A stretch of 55,605 bases of DNA from Sphingomonadales bacterium (GCA_006226685.1 SBGG01000080.1:1-55605), one strand, 5' to 3'; shown: positions 30,131-40,321, numbered from the stretch's first letter. Program-made: numbers and translations. Notes: a model not told the origin generated them from the letters alone.

Positions 30131-31627
30131 CTATGGCCTGTAGCTGAGAGCCTCAGCGATATGGATGCGACGAACATCATCTTCTCCAGACAGGTCGGCG
30201 ATAGTTCGCGCCACCCGCAAAACGCGCGTATATCCGCGTGCCGACAATTTCATCGCAACCGCAGCATCGGCAAGCAATCGCCTTCCGGCCTCATCCGGGG
30301 CGGCCACTTCGTCCAGCACTTCGCCTCCCGCTTCGGCATTGGTACGCCCCCCATCCCTCTCGGCATAACGCCGATGCTGGATTGCCCGCGCCGCAGCGAC
30401 CCGTCCGGCCACCTGTTCCGATCCCTCCGCCGCAGGCGGCAACATCAGGTCCGCCGCGCTGACCGCCTGCACATCGACATGCAGATCGATCCGGTCCAGC
30501 AACGGCCCCGACAGCTTGCCACGATAATCGGCACCGCATCGCGGCGCGCGCGAACAGGCAAGCGAGGCGTCGCCCAAATGGCCGCACCGGCACGGATTCA
30601 TTGCGGCGATCAACTGCACCCGTGCCGGGAAGGTGACATGGGCGTTGGCGCGGGCCACCGTCACCTCTCCGGTTTCGAGCGGTTGGCGCAGCGAATCGAG
30701 CACCACCCGCTGAAACTCCGGCAATTCGTCGAGAAACAGCACACCACAATGGGCAAGGCTGATCTCGCCGGGCTTCACCCGCAGTCCCCCGCCGGTCAAC
30801 GCCGCCATTGATGCACTATGATGCGGGGCACGAAAAGGCCGCGCCCGCGTCATGCGCCCGCCCTCCAGCATCCCGGCCACACTGGCGATCATCGAGACTT
30901 CCAGCGCTTCCGCCGGACTGAGATCCGGCAATATCCCCGGCAGGCAGCCAGCCATTAATGACTTACCCGCACCCGGCGGCCCGACCATCAGCATATTGTG
31001 ACCACCTGCGGCCGCGATTTCCAGAGCGCGCTTCGCCCCTTCCTGCCCGCGGACCTGTCGCAAATCAGGTCCGGCAGCGCGCTCACTCACCTCACCCGGC
31101 ACCGGGGGCGCCAGAATCGCCGTACCCTTCAGATGATTGAGCAACCCGATCAGCGCAGGCGCGGCGATCACCTCGACATTGCCCGCCCAGGCGGCTTCGC
31201 CCCCCTGCGCCGCCGGGCAGATCAGCCCCCTGTCGCGCTCCCCCGCATGCAGCGCCGCCAGCAGCACGCCGGGGCTGGGCGCGATCCGTCCATCCAGCCC
31301 CAGCTCGCCAACCACGACATGATGGGAAAGCTGCTCGACATCGACCACGCCCATCGCCCCCAGCACCGCGAGCGCGATCGGCAGATCATAATGGGACCCC
31401 TCCTTGGGCAAATCGGCGGGCGAAAGATTGACGGTGATCCGCTTGGGCGGCAGCGCAAGCCCGATCGCGGCCAGCGCATTGCGCACCCTCTCCCGGCTTT
31501 CGGTCACAGCCTTGTCGGCGAGCCCGACGATGATGAAATTGGGAAGCCCCGAGACGAGTTGACATTGCACCTCGACCGCGCGGGCTTCCAGCCCGAGATA
31601 GGCGACCGTCGCCACCGTCGCAATCAC
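30131..31627 (-). CDS. YifB/ComM family Mg-chelatase-like AAA+ ATPase
   Basis: Hexameric ATPase; ComM, the studied relative, drives branch migration during natural transformation. Read from GTG 31627 with GGGGG upstream. The 498-residue product has the N-terminal ChlI-like domain (VEVQCQLVSGLPNFIIVGLAD), Walker A GPPGAGKSL, Walker B LFLDELPEF and a cysteine cluster (CRCGHLGDASLAC, RAPRCG) typical of this family. Length is normal. No competence genes are nearby. Confidence 0.93.
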   Translation of the reverse strand: MIATVATVAYLGLEARAVEVQCQLVSGLPNFIIVGLADKAVTESRERVRNALAAIGLALPPKRITVNLSPADLPKEGSHYDLPIALAVLGAMGVVDVEQLSHHVVVGELGLDGRIAPSPGVLLAALHAGERDRGLICPAAQGGEAAWAGNVEVIAAPALIGLLNHLKGTAILAPPVPGEVSERAAGPDLRQVRGQEGAKRALEIAAAGGHNMLMVGPPGAGKSLMAGCLPGILPDLSPAEALEVSMIASVAGMLEGGRMTRARPFRAPHHSASMAALTGGGLRVKPGEISLAHCGVLFLDELPEFQRVVLDSLRQPLETGEVTVARANAHVTFPARVQLIAAMNPCRCGHLGDASLACSRAPRCGADYRGKLSGPLLDRIDLHVDVQAVSAADLMLPPAAEGSEQVAGRVAAARAIQHRRYAERDGGRTNAEAGGEVLDEVAAPDEAGRRLLADAAVAMKLSARGYTRVLRVARTIADLSGEDDVRRIHIAEALSYRP

Positions 31628-31782
31628 CTGATTTCCCCCGATTTATGGAACCAGACCCAGTCCCTTTGCCCTACATGACGGCCGCCGCTCCCGCTGTCGA
31701 GAGCAGGCGGCCCGGAAAGCATGGATTTGGAGGATTATCCGCCACGAAACCGGGTGAGCACCCGATGTCGAAAGAAAATGGC

Positions 31783-32961
31783 CTATTTCAGCGCCGCCAG
31801 CGCCACGGAACCGGGAGCACAATCGGCCAGCGCCTTTGCGTCCGGACGCACGGCAGGAGCCGCCTTGTCCGGCACCATGATCGCTTCACCGATCCGGCGC
31901 GCGCGGAAACGATCCGAAGCCAGCCCGGCACACCGCGCATAGATATCAAGCATTTTGGGCGGTGTATCCCACCCTTCATTGGACAGGCGGATCGTACCCC
32001 AGTGGATCGGGATCGCCTGTATCGCGCCCAGCCTGCCGAATAATTCCACCGCCTGCTCCGGGCCGATATGGGAGCTTGTCTCCATCTGCCCGGGGTAGAA
32101 GCGGAAGGCGCCGATCGGGATCATCGCAAGCCGGACCGGACCATATTCCCGGGCTTGCCCGGGCCAGTTAAAATCCCCGGCGCCGGTATCGCCCGCAAAG
32201 AAGATATTCCCGCCCGCCGTCTCGATCAGGAAGGCGGACCAGAGCGCGCGATTGCGGTCCCTTCCCCAGCGGCTCGACCAGTGATGGTTGCGGATCACAT
32301 GCACGATCGCGCCCTTGACGCCGACCGCACCTCCCCAGTCCAGCGCTTTTGCCTCCACACCCGCGCCGCGCAGGATGACATCATTGCCGAGGCTGGTGAC
32401 GATCAGCGGCCGGTCCCGTTTCCAAAGGCGCTTCAGGGTCGGCAGGTCCATATGATCATAATGATTATGGCTGACGACGACGATGTCGATCTTCGGCAGG
32501 TCGTCAAAGGCGATGCCGGGCTCCGCCACCCGCTTCGGCCCGACACCGGGAAAGGGACTGGCATAATCCGACCAGATCGGGTCGGTAAGAATATTGAGTC
32601 CGGCAGTCTGAATCAGCACCGTCGCATGGCCGACCCATGTCGCGCGCATCGCATGGCCCTCGATCCGCCCGGGCGGCTTGTCCCGCTTCACCGCGACATG
32701 GTCGGGCCATGCGGGCCGGTCCTCTCCGTCGAGGATGAAGCGGGTGAGCAAATTACCCCGCCGTGCCTTTACGCCCGGCGGCACGGGAAAGCTGATCTCT
32801 CCATCCGGGTTTTCGAAATGCGCGCCGTCATAATGGTCGCTATGCGGCCCCTCATAATAAATACGGTCGAGAAAGGCCGGAACGAAGGTCGCCGCCAGCA
32901 GCGCCGCTATGGCAATCCATATCATCGCCGCGCCAAGCCATGCCGCGCCGCGCCGGATCAT
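31783..32961 (-). CDS. MBL-fold metal-dependent hydrolase, NAPE-PLD-like, membrane-anchored
   Basis: Predicted hydrolase of the metallo-beta-lactamase superfamily; relatives include N-acyl-phosphatidylethanolamine phospholipase D and UlaG-like lactonases, so the substrate is open. The start at 32961 overlaps the clc stop (ATGA), giving translational coupling. The 392-residue product has one N-terminal membrane segment (residues about 8-28), the metal motif SHNHYDHMD, further ligands in NHHWSSRWGRDRNR, FAGDTGAGDF and IPIHWGT. All ligands expected for two metals are visible. Confidence 0.88.
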   Translation of the reverse strand: MIRRGAAWLGAAMIWIAIAALLAATFVPAFLDRIYYEGPHSDHYDGAHFENPDGEISFPVPPGVKARRGNLLTRFILDGEDRPAWPDHVAVKRDKPPGRIEGHAMRATWVGHATVLIQTAGLNILTDPIWSDYASPFPGVGPKRVAEPGIAFDDLPKIDIVVVSHNHYDHMDLPTLKRLWKRDRPLIVTSLGNDVILRGAGVEAKALDWGGAVGVKGAIVHVIRNHHWSSRWGRDRNRALWSAFLIETAGGNIFFAGDTGAGDFNWPGQAREYGPVRLAMIPIGAFRFYPGQMETSSHIGPEQAVELFGRLGAIQAIPIHWGTIRLSNEGWDTPPKMLDIYARCAGLASDRFRARRIGEAIMVPDKAAPAVRPDAKALADCAPGSVALAALK

Positions 32962-34256
32962 TTTCCGCTTTCCGGCATGAAAGAGCGGGCAAGGCCGTGA
33001 TAGAGCCTTTCCTTGCACAGAAGCTGGGCCGTATTGTCGGCGACCAGCGCCGCGCCGAGCAGCGGCAACATGAACCCCCTCGTGCCGGTGGTTTCGGTGA
33101 TGATGATGACCGCAGTCAGCGGCGCCCGCACCACGCCGGTGAAATAGGCTGCCATTCCCATCAGCACGATGGCGCTGGCCGGTTGCCCCGGAAAGATCCA
33201 GCGCAATATTTCCCCGAAGCTCGCCCCGGTGGCCAGCGACGGCGCGAATATGCCGCCCGGTATCCCCGAAACGGTGGTGACGAGGGTCGCAACGAACTTG
33301 GCCGGAGCGAGCCATAAGGGCAGATCTTCGCCCAGAATGAGCTGCCGCGCCGGAGCATAGCCCGTACCCCAGGTCAGGCCGGTGGAAACGCCGAGCAGGG
33401 CGACCACGAAACCGCACAGGGCCGCGAACACTATCGGGCGCTCGGAGCGAAAGCGGGTGAAACCATTTTTCGCCCGCACGGCCTCCAGCGCCAGCCGCGC
33501 GAACAGGCCGCCGGACAATCCGCCAAGCACTCCACCGACCAGCGCCACCGGTATCGCCGCGCCGACATCGAGCCGCGCATCGATCCCGCCGCCGAAATAG
33601 ACATAATTGCCCGCAAGGCCGAGCGTCACCATACCCGAGATGATGACTGCGGTAATGACCAGCAAGGTCATACGCTGTTCATAGGCGGAGGCCAATTCCT
33701 CGATCGCGAAGGTAATTCCGGCCAGCGGCGTGTTGAAAGCGGCGGCAACGCCGGCAGCGCCCCCCGCGATCATCACCGAAACCCGCATCGGCACCTGCAA
33801 CAGGCGGTGCGTCCATCCCAGCAAGGCCGCACTGATCTGCACCGTCGGCCCCTCACGCCCGACCGACCCGCCGACTAGCAGCGCACCGCTCGTCAATATG
33901 CATTTGAGCACTGCCGTTTTCATATCGACCAGCCGGGCAAAGGCGGGACCGGTCCCCTTGCTTGCCGCGATCACCTGCGGAATGCCCGATCCTGCGGCCA
34001 GCGGCGCATAACGCCGGGTAATCCAGACGATCAGCGCAAACCCCGCGGGAGTCATCAGCAAAGGCGCATAGGGCCAGATCGCGACGATCCGTTCGAACAC
34101 TCCATTGGCGCGGTCGGCAAGGGTCGCGAACATCAGCGCCGCCAGCCCGACCACCACCGCACCGCCCATCAGCGCAAGGCGTCGCCGGAAGATCAGCGAG
34201 GTCGGCCCGTTATGACGAAGCAGGGCACGAAAGCGATGGGCGGTCCAGCGTCTCAT
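32958..34256 (-). CDS. ClC family chloride/proton antiporter or channel
   Basis: Moves chloride (or another anion) across the inner membrane. The 432-residue product has the selectivity motifs GSGIP, GREGP (gating glutamate) and GGIFAPSLA, and keeps the glutamate pair in FAIEELA that corresponds to the proton glutamate of the E. coli antiporter, so antiport rather than a pure channel is inferred. No C-terminal CBS domains are present. Its stop overlaps the start of the MBL-fold gene. Confidence 0.93.
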   Translation of the reverse strand: MRRWTAHRFRALLRHNGPTSLIFRRRLALMGGAVVVGLAALMFATLADRANGVFERIVAIWPYAPLLMTPAGFALIVWITRRYAPLAAGSGIPQVIAASKGTGPAFARLVDMKTAVLKCILTSGALLVGGSVGREGPTVQISAALLGWTHRLLQVPMRVSVMIAGGAAGVAAAFNTPLAGITFAIEELASAYEQRMTLLVITAVIISGMVTLGLAGNYVYFGGGIDARLDVGAAIPVALVGGVLGGLSGGLFARLALEAVRAKNGFTRFRSERPIVFAALCGFVVALLGVSTGLTWGTGYAPARQLILGEDLPLWLAPAKFVATLVTTVSGIPGGIFAPSLATGASFGEILRWIFPGQPASAIVLMGMAAYFTGVVRAPLTAVIIITETTGTRGFMLPLLGAALVADNTAQLLCKERLYHGLARSFMPESGK

Positions 34257-34374
34257 GGATTCGGATGAGGCTCCCGATCTGTCTTTTCATTCGGTTGAGA
34301 ATGAGGCTGTCCCGCCTCCTACTCCCTTCGGCCGCAAATGCCCACCCGCTTTGTCCCGATTTCCGCAAGAATGT

Positions 34375-35766
34375 TCATCCCGGATGCGTCATCGCTTCCG
34401 GTCGGACGATGGCATCATAATCGGCCGCCGTTACGAGACCGCTCGCCAGCGCCTCCTCGCGCAGGGTGGTGCCGTTATGATGAGCCGCCTTGGCGATCTT
34501 CGCGGCATTGTCATAACCAATAGTGGGCGCCAGCGCCGTCACCAGCATCAGCGATCGCTCGACCCCGGCGCGGATATTCTCCTCACGCGGTTCGATACCG
34601 ACCACGCAATGATCGGTGAAGGACAAGGCACCGTCCGCCATCAACCGCACCGATTGCAGGAAATTATAGGCCATGACCGGGTTGTAGACGTTGAGTTCGA
34701 AATGCCCCTGACTGTCCGCGAAAGTCAGGGCGGCGTGATTGCCGAAAATCTGCACGCAAAGCTGGGTCATCGCCTCGCACTGGGTCGGATTGACTTTGCC
34801 GGGCATGATCGAGGAGCCGGGCTCATTTTCCGGCAGCGCCAGTTCGCCCAGCCCGGATCGCGGACCGGAACCGAGCAGGCGTATGTCGTTGGCGATCTTG
34901 AAAAGCGAGGCCGCCACCGTGTTGATCGCCCCATGGGAGAAGACCATCGCATCATGCGCGGCCAGCGCCTCGAACTTGTTGGGGGCGCTGGTGAAGGCAA
35001 GGCCGGTGATCCCGGCGATCTTCGCAGCGACCTGTTCCGCAAAACCCACCGGCGCATTCAGCCCCGTACCGACGGCCGTGCCCCCCTGCGCCAGCTCCAT
35101 CAGACCGGGGAGCGTGGTTTCGATGCGGGCAATGCCGTTTTCCACCTGCCTCGCATAGCCGGAAAATTCCTGCCCCAGCGTCAGCGGCGTCGCATCCTGC
35201 GTATGGGTCCGGCCGATCTTGACGATATGCCCCCACGCCTTCGCCTTGATGGCGAGCGCGCCATGCAGATGCCGGAGCGCGGGCAGCAGGCGGTGCACGA
35301 TCTCCTCCGCGCAGGCGATATGCATCGCGGTCGGGAAGCTGTCGTTCGACGACTGGCTCATATTCACATGGTCATTGGGATGGACCGGCTTTTTCGCCCC
35401 CATCACGCCGCCCAGCATCTCGATCGCCCGGTTGGAAATCACCTCATTGGCGTTCATGTTCGATTGCGTGCCCGATCCGGTCTGCCAGACCACCAGCGGG
35501 AAATGGTCGTCGAGCCTGCCGTCGATCACCTCCTGCGCCGCCGCAACGATCGCCTTGCCGATCACGGGATCGAGGCGGCCCATATCCATATTCACCTCGG
35601 CGGCAGCACGTTTGACGATGCCCAGCGCCCGCACGATGGGAAGCGGTTGCTTCTCCCAGCCGATTTTGAAATTGCCGCGCGACCGCTCGGCCTGCGCGCC
35701 CCAATAACGATCGGCGGGCACCTCGACGGCGCCGAAGCTGTCGGTTTCCGTGCGGGTCGTCGTCAT
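34375..35766 (-). CDS. fumC: Fumarate hydratase class II
   Basis: Hydrates fumarate to malate in the TCA cycle without a metal cluster. The start at 35766 ([20 protein letters not shown]) has GGAAGG upstream; the longer open frame is not conserved. The 463-residue product carries the superfamily signature [13 protein letters not shown] and [14 protein letters not shown]. It follows the class I fumarase on the same strand but behind a strong terminator, so it is probably transcribed separately. Confidence 0.97.
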   Translation of the reverse strand: MTTTRTETDSFGAVEVPADRYWGAQAERSRGNFKIGWEKQPLPIVRALGIVKRAAAEVNMDMGRLDPVIGKAIVAAAQEVIDGRLDDHFPLVVWQTGSGTQSNMNANEVISNRAIEMLGGVMGAKKPVHPNDHVNMSQSSNDSFPTAMHIACAEEIVHRLLPALRHLHGALAIKAKAWGHIVKIGRTHTQDATPLTLGQEFSGYARQVENGIARIETTLPGLMELAQGGTAVGTGLNAPVGFAEQVAAKIAGITGLAFTSAPNKFEALAAHDAMVFSHGAINTVAASLFKIANDIRLLGSGPRSGLGELALPENEPGSSIMPGKVNPTQCEAMTQLCVQIFGNHAALTFADSQGHFELNVYNPVMAYNFLQSVRLMADGALSFTDHCVVGIEPREENIRAGVERSLMLVTALAPTIGYDNAAKIAKAAHHNGTTLREEALASGLVTAADYDAIVRPEAMTHPG

Positions 35767-35818
35767 GCCATCTGTCCTTCCGCTATCGTCCCGGCCCGAC
35801 GCCTTTCTGCCAGAAAAC

Positions 35819-35846
35819 AAAAGGGCGGGAAATATCCCGCCCTTTT
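35819..35846. terminator. Strong intrinsic terminator between the two fumarase genes
   Basis: AAAAGGGCGGGA (35819-35830) pairs perfectly with TCCCGCCCTTTT (35835-35846) around a 4-base loop. On the minus strand it is followed by GTTTTC after the four T of the stem, so it should stop transcription leaving the class I fumarase gene. Confidence 0.88.
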
Positions 35847-35857
35847 CCGCATTTCGT

Positions 35858-37375
35858 TCAGGCCTTTTCGAGCAAGCCTTCCTTCGCAATTTTTTCCCGC
35901 CACACCAGCGGCGCAAGGTGGTGGACATTATTCCCTTCGCTGTCGACCGCGACGGTCACCGGGAAATCCTTCACTTCAAATTCGTAGATCGCCTCCATGC
36001 CCAGATCCTCGAAACCGACGACCTTGCTGCCCTTGATCGCGCGCGCAACCAGATAGGCCGCGCCGCCAACCGCCATCAGATAAGCGCTCTTGTGATCGCG
36101 GATCGCCTCGACCGCCATCGGCCCGCGCTCCGCCTTGCCGACCATCGCCAGCAGGCCCTGTTCCAGCATCATGCGGGTGAACTTGTCCATGCGGGTCGCG
36201 GTGGTCGGGCCGGCCGGGCCGACCACTTCCTCGCCGACCGGATCGACCGGGCCGACATAATAGATGACACGCCCCTTGAACTCGACCGGCAGTTCCTCGC
36301 CTTTCGCCAGCATATCCTGAATGCGCTTGTGCGCGGCATCGCGACCGGTCAGCATCTTGCCGTTGAGCAGCAGGCGATCCCCCTGTTTCCAGCCCTGCAC
36401 CATTTCCGGCGTCAGTTCGTCGAGATTGACGCGGATCGCCGCCTTGTCCGGCGTCCAGTTCACATCCGGCCATTCGTCGAGATTGGGCGGATCGAGATAG
36501 GCCGGGCCGGAACCGTCGAGCGTGAAATGGGCATGACGGGTGGCGGCACAGTTCGGGATCATCGCGATCGGCTTGCCCGCCGCATGGCAGGGATAATCCA
36601 TGATCTTCACGTCGAGGATGGTGGCAAGGCCACCCAACCCCTGCGCACCGATGCCGAGCGCATTCACCTTGTCGAAAATCTCGATGCGCAGTTCCTCGAT
36701 CTTGTTCTGCGGCCCGCGCGCCTTGAGCTGGGCCATGTCGATCGGTTCCATCAGACTCTTCTTGGCGAGCAGCGAAGCCATTTCCGCCGTACCGCCAATA
36801 CCGATGCCCAGCATACCGGGCGGGCACCAGCCCGCACCCATTTGCGGCACCATTTCGAGCACCCAGTCGACGATGGAATCGCTGGGGTTCATCATCTTGA
36901 ACTTGGATTTGTTTTCCGACCCGCCGCCCTTGGCCGCGACATCGACGCTGATCGTGTCGCCGGGGACCATTTCGACGTTGAGTACGCAAGGCGTATTGTC
37001 CTTGGTGTTGATGCGGCTGAACGCCGGATCCTTCAGCACCGAGGCGCGCAACCGGTTTTCGGGGTTCAGATAAGCGCGGCGCACGCCCTCATCGACGACA
37101 TCCTGCAAGGACCGGTCGCTCTCAAGGCGGCAATTCTGTCCCCATTTGATGAAGACGTTGACGATGCCGGTATCCTGACAGATCGGCCGATGCCCTTCCG
37201 CGCACATGCGGCTGTTGGTCAGGATCTGCGCGATCGCATCCTTGGCGGCCGGTCCCTGCTCGGCCTTATAGGCCTCGCCCAGCGCCTTGATATAATCCAT
37301 CGGGTGATAATAGCTGATATATTGAAGGGCGTCGGCGACGCTCTCGATCAGGTCGGCTTCCTTGATGACGATCAT
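35858..37375 (-). CDS. Fumarate hydratase class I, iron-sulfur type
   Basis: Oxygen-sensitive [4Fe-4S] enzyme that also interconverts fumarate and malate. The 505-residue product is the fused alpha/beta form: the N-terminal part has [24 protein letters not shown] and [10 protein letters not shown] with the three cluster cysteines; the C-terminal part has [17 protein letters not shown] sequence ([20 protein letters not shown]) and [15 protein letters not shown] precedes the start. It is followed by an intrinsic terminator and then fumC. Confidence 0.95.
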   Translation of the reverse strand: MIVIKEADLIESVADALQYISYYHPMDYIKALGEAYKAEQGPAAKDAIAQILTNSRMCAEGHRPICQDTGIVNVFIKWGQNCRLESDRSLQDVVDEGVRRAYLNPENRLRASVLKDPAFSRINTKDNTPCVLNVEMVPGDTISVDVAAKGGGSENKSKFKMMNPSDSIVDWVLEMVPQMGAGWCPPGMLGIGIGGTAEMASLLAKKSLMEPIDMAQLKARGPQNKIEELRIEIFDKVNALGIGAQGLGGLATILDVKIMDYPCHAAGKPIAMIPNCAATRHAHFTLDGSGPAYLDPPNLDEWPDVNWTPDKAAIRVNLDELTPEMVQGWKQGDRLLLNGKMLTGRDAAHKRIQDMLAKGEELPVEFKGRVIYYVGPVDPVGEEVVGPAGPTTATRMDKFTRMMLEQGLLAMVGKAERGPMAVEAIRDHKSAYLMAVGGAAYLVARAIKGSKVVGFEDLGMEAIYEFEVKDFPVTVAVDSEGNNVHHLAPLVWREKIAKEGLLEKA

Positions 37376-37980
37376 AAGCGGATTCCTTCCGGCAACATAC
37401 TGTTCGCGTGCGCCCGCCTATGTCGATTTTGCGGCGGAGAGTCTAGAGTCAGGGCGCCTGTCCCGAAAGAGGAGAGGCGCGATTCAGCGCGCCCACCCCA
37501 CTGCTCCGCCATAACGGGAATGAGAGCATCCCAAAGAGAGAAACGAGAATGAAATGCGCGTCGCCCGGATTCGGAAAACGCAAAAACCTGTCCATCGGAA
37601 AATTTTATTTTTTAATTCGCCGCGCTCTTGCAATTTCCGGCACCATGGAGTTTCCACGCGTCGTACCGGAATACCGCAGCCCCCATCGACGAAACGAATC
37701 TGGGCAGCGACGAACCGAGTCCCCAAACTGTCATTTACCCCCTTGCATCCCCAAGCCACTGTGGCACTATCCCTAGTGTCAGGAGTGACGGGGGTTACCC
37801 AACAGATTGTGGTTGAATAAGAGTTGCGCAATTCCGCGAAGGATTTCTTGCGCCCTTTTTCGACCACTTTTGGTGGTGACAAACTGATCCCGGCCTCGAC
37901 CGGAACAGGGTATAAGGGGCGCTTGCCCCGTAACCTCTAGCCGAGTCGAACAGGCGAGGGACAAATGAGAGGCCGGCGCA
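37376..37980. other. Divergent region between the class I fumarase and nrdA
   Basis: No gene is supported in these 605 bases; open frames on both strands lack ribosome sites and protein-like composition. It holds two NrdR-box-like sites (37764-37812), a possible nrdA promoter (TTGCAT at 37743, CACTAT at 37765, spacing 16) and small GC hairpins such as GGGGC-GCTT-GCCCC near 37920. A relatively AT-rich part lies near 37580-37620. Confidence 0.6.
37764..37812 (+). promoter_or_regulatory. Tandem NrdR boxes upstream of nrdA
   Basis: Two 16-base sites match the NrdR consensus (ACAC-W-ATATAT-W-GTGT) at 12 of 16 positions each: GCACTATCCCTAGTGT (37764-37779) and ACCCAACAGATTGTGG (37797-37812). They start 33 bases apart, about three helical turns, as NrdR sites usually do. 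The first overlaps a possible -10 (CACTAT, 16 bases after TTGCAT), fitting repression by NrdR. Confidence 0.7.
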
Positions 37981-39921
37981 ATGGATTTTAGGGACAGTCA
38001 GCAAGTGGATTCAGGTGACGTGGCGGTAATGACCGAAGAAAGACCAGCAACAGCCCCGGCAACGGAGAAGCGCGAAACCGCCGCTCCCGCTCCGGCGAAG
38101 AGCAGCACGTCGAAAAGCGTTGACGCGCGCCGCTTCGATGTGGTCACCAACCCCGATCGCGATGCGCTGCTGACCGAATTCGGCAAGGAAACGCTGCAGG
38201 ATCGCTACCTGCTTCCGGGCGAAAGCTATCAGGATCTGTTCGCGCGCGTCGCGGCGGCTTATGCCGATGATGCGGAGCATGCCCAGCGCGTCTATGACTA
38301 TATCAGCCGCCTGTGGTTCATGCCCGCAACGCCGGTGCTCTCGAACGGCGGCACCGGTCGCGGCCTGCCGATTTCCTGCTATCTCAACAGCGTCGACGAC
38401 AGCCTGGAAGGCATCGTCAACACCTGGAACGAGAATGTCTGGCTCGCCTCGCGCGGCGGCGGCATCGGCACCTATTGGGGCAATGTGCGCGGCATCGGTG
38501 AGCCGGTCGGCCTCAACGGCAAGACCAGCGGCATCATCCCGTTCGTCCGCGTGATGGACAGCCTGACCCTCGCCATTTCGCAGGGGTCGCTGCGCCGTGG
38601 TTCGGCCGCCTGCTATATCGACATTTCCCACCCGGAAATCGAGGAGTTCCTCGAAATCCGCAAGACCAGCGGCGACTTCAACCGCAAGGCGCTGAACCTG
38701 CATCATGGCGTGTTGCTGACCGACGACTTCATGGCGGCGGTGCGCGACGGTACGGAGTTTGACCTCAAATCCCCGAAGGACGGGTCGGTGCGCGGCACGG
38801 TCAATGCCCGCGCGCTGTTCCAGAAGCTGGTCGAGGTCCGCCTCGCCACCGGCGAACCCTATATCGTCTTCTCGGACACGGTGAACCGGATGATGCCGAA
38901 GCATCATCGCGAGCTCGGGCTCAAGGTTTCGACCTCCAACCTGTGCTCGGAAATCACGCTGCCGACCGGCACCGATCATCTGGGCAATGATCGTACCGCC
39001 GTGTGCTGCCTCTCCTCGCTCAACCTCGAAACCTGGGACGAGTGGAACGGCGACAAGCGTTTCATTGAGGATGTGATGCGCTTCCTCGACAATGTGCTGC
39101 AGGACTATATCGACCGCGCGCCGACCGAAATGGCGCGCGCCAAATATTCGGCCAGCCGCGAACGCTCGGTCGGCCTCGGCGTCATGGGCTTTCACAGCTT
39201 CCTGCAGGCCCGGCTCATCCCGTTCGAAAGCGCGATGGCCAAGAGCTGGAACCTGCGCATCTTCAAGCATATCAACGCCCGGGTGAACGAAGCGTCGATG
39301 CTGCTGGCGCAGGAACGCGGCCCCTGCCCGGACGCCGCCGACATGGGCGTGATGGAGCGTTTTTCCTGCAAGATGGCGATCGCGCCGACCGCGTCGATCA
39401 GTATCATCTGCGGCGGCACATCGGCCTGCATCGAGCCGATCCCGGCCAATATCTACACCCACAAGACACTGTCCGGCAGCTTCGCGGTGAAGAACCCTTA
39501 TCTCGAAAAGCTGCTCAAGGCGAAATCGAAGGACAGTTCGAACGTCTGGAACTCGATCCTCGAAAAAGGCGGCTCGATCCAGCATCTCGATTTCCTCTCT
39601 CAGGAAGAAAAGGACGCGTTCAAGACCAGCTTCGAGATCGATCAGCGCTGGCTGCTCGAACTGGCCGCCGACCGCACGCCCTATATCGATCAGGCGCAGT
39701 CGCTGAACCTGTTCATCCCGGCCGATGTCGAGAAATGGGATCTGCTGATGCTCCATTATCGGGCATGGGAACTGGGCATCAAATCGCTCTATTATCTCCG
39801 TTCCAAATCGGTACAGCGCGCCGGTTTCGCGGGCGGCGTGGAAGCGGACAACACGCCCGAGGCGCCGAAGTTCGAAATCGGTGAAACCACCGATTATGAC
39901 GAATGTCTCGCCTGTCAGTAA
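37981..39921 (+). CDS. nrdA: Ribonucleoside-diphosphate reductase class Ia, alpha subunit, without ATP-cone
   Basis: Catalytic subunit that reduces ribonucleotides to deoxyribonucleotides. The 646-residue product has C211 and C342/C343 for the redox pair, the radical triad in NLCSE (N320, C322, E324), and the C-terminal thiol pair CLAC (C642, C645). The first 50 residues are Ala/Pro/Thr-rich and hold no ATP-cone, the usual activity-regulating domain, so overall dATP inhibition by that route is not expected. It heads an operon with two small genes and nrdB and carries NrdR boxes upstream. An internal ATG at 38029 is an alternative start. Confidence 0.96.
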   Translation: MDFRDSQQVDSGDVAVMTEERPATAPATEKRETAAPAPAKSSTSKSVDARRFDVVTNPDRDALLTEFGKETLQDRYLLPGESYQDLFARVAAAYADDAEHAQRVYDYISRLWFMPATPVLSNGGTGRGLPISCYLNSVDDSLEGIVNTWNENVWLASRGGGIGTYWGNVRGIGEPVGLNGKTSGIIPFVRVMDSLTLAISQGSLRRGSAACYIDISHPEIEEFLEIRKTSGDFNRKALNLHHGVLLTDDFMAAVRDGTEFDLKSPKDGSVRGTVNARALFQKLVEVRLATGEPYIVFSDTVNRMMPKHHRELGLKVSTSNLCSEITLPTGTDHLGNDRTAVCCLSSLNLETWDEWNGDKRFIEDVMRFLDNVLQDYIDRAPTEMARAKYSASRERSVGLGVMGFHSFLQARLIPFESAMAKSWNLRIFKHINARVNEASMLLAQERGPCPDAADMGVMERFSCKMAIAPTASISIICGGTSACIEPIPANIYTHKTLSGSFAVKNPYLEKLLKAKSKDSSNVWNSILEKGGSIQHLDFLSQEEKDAFKTSFEIDQRWLLELAADRTPYIDQAQSLNLFIPADVEKWDLLMLHYRAWELGIKSLYYLRSKSVQRAGFAGGVEADNTPEAPKFEIGETTDYDECLACQ

Positions 39922-39925
39922 GGCG

Positions 39926-40276
39926 ATGAACGACAAAGCTTCCATGGCTGACCGAAAAAAAGTGGCAAACGGGGGGAAGGCGATCTTCTCCCTGTTCTTC
40001 CTGCTGCCGCTGCTGTCCGGTTGCGCGCGGCAGGCGACGGATGCGGTCAGCCATGATCCGGGCACGCCCGGTTTTCTGCTGGGGATCTGGCACGGCTTCA
40101 TCTTCCCGGTTGCCTGGGTCTTCTCGCTGTTCGATGCGCAAATCGCCATCTATGCGGTGCCGAACACCGGTGGCTGGTATGATTTCGGCTATTTCCTCGG
40201 CATCGTCTTTTTCGGCATCGGTGCGCGCAAGACGAAGACGGTGACCATCTATGTTGACAGGTTGCGGGGGCGCTGA
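39926..40276 (+). CDS. Small lipoprotein-like membrane protein between nrdA and nrdB
   Basis: Not recognised beyond being a conserved-looking hypothetical. It begins 4 bases after the nrdA stop; ATG 39944 is an alternative start. The product of 116 residues has a hydrophobic segment ending in a lipobox (LLPLLSGC), then two further hydrophobic segments (GIWHGFIFPVAWVFSLF and FGYFLGIVFFGIGA) around PNTGGWYD, and a basic tail. The lipobox suggests processing by signal peptidase II or a plain membrane helix. Its place in the RNR operon is the only clue to role. Confidence 0.75.
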   Translation: MNDKASMADRKKVANGGKAIFSLFFLLPLLSGCARQATDAVSHDPGTPGFLLGIWHGFIFPVAWVFSLFDAQIAIYAVPNTGGWYDFGYFLGIVFFGIGARKTKTVTIYVDRLRGR

Positions 40277-40321
40277 CCCCCGGCCTTTCCCTTCCCTCCC
40301 CTCTCGCTCAAGGTTTGCACA

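Noticed and set aside
34255..37552. Two long plus-strand frames opposite the fumarases
   Set aside because: Both are antisense shadows; the fumarase genes on the other strand have full family signatures.
37484..37882. 132-codon minus-strand frame in the nrdA upstream region
   Set aside because: No ribosome site, overlaps the NrdR boxes, and its Cys/Arg/Ser-rich composition is that of non-coding sequence.
37813..37980. Cobalamin riboswitch in the nrdA leader
   Set aside because: A stretch near AGCCGAGTCGAACAGGC loosely recalls a B12 box, but the enzyme is class Ia (B12-independent) and the rest of the riboswitch fold was not found.
38011..40149. 712-codon open frame opposite nrdA
   Set aside because: Antisense shadow of a gene with intact catalytic motifs; composition is not protein-like.
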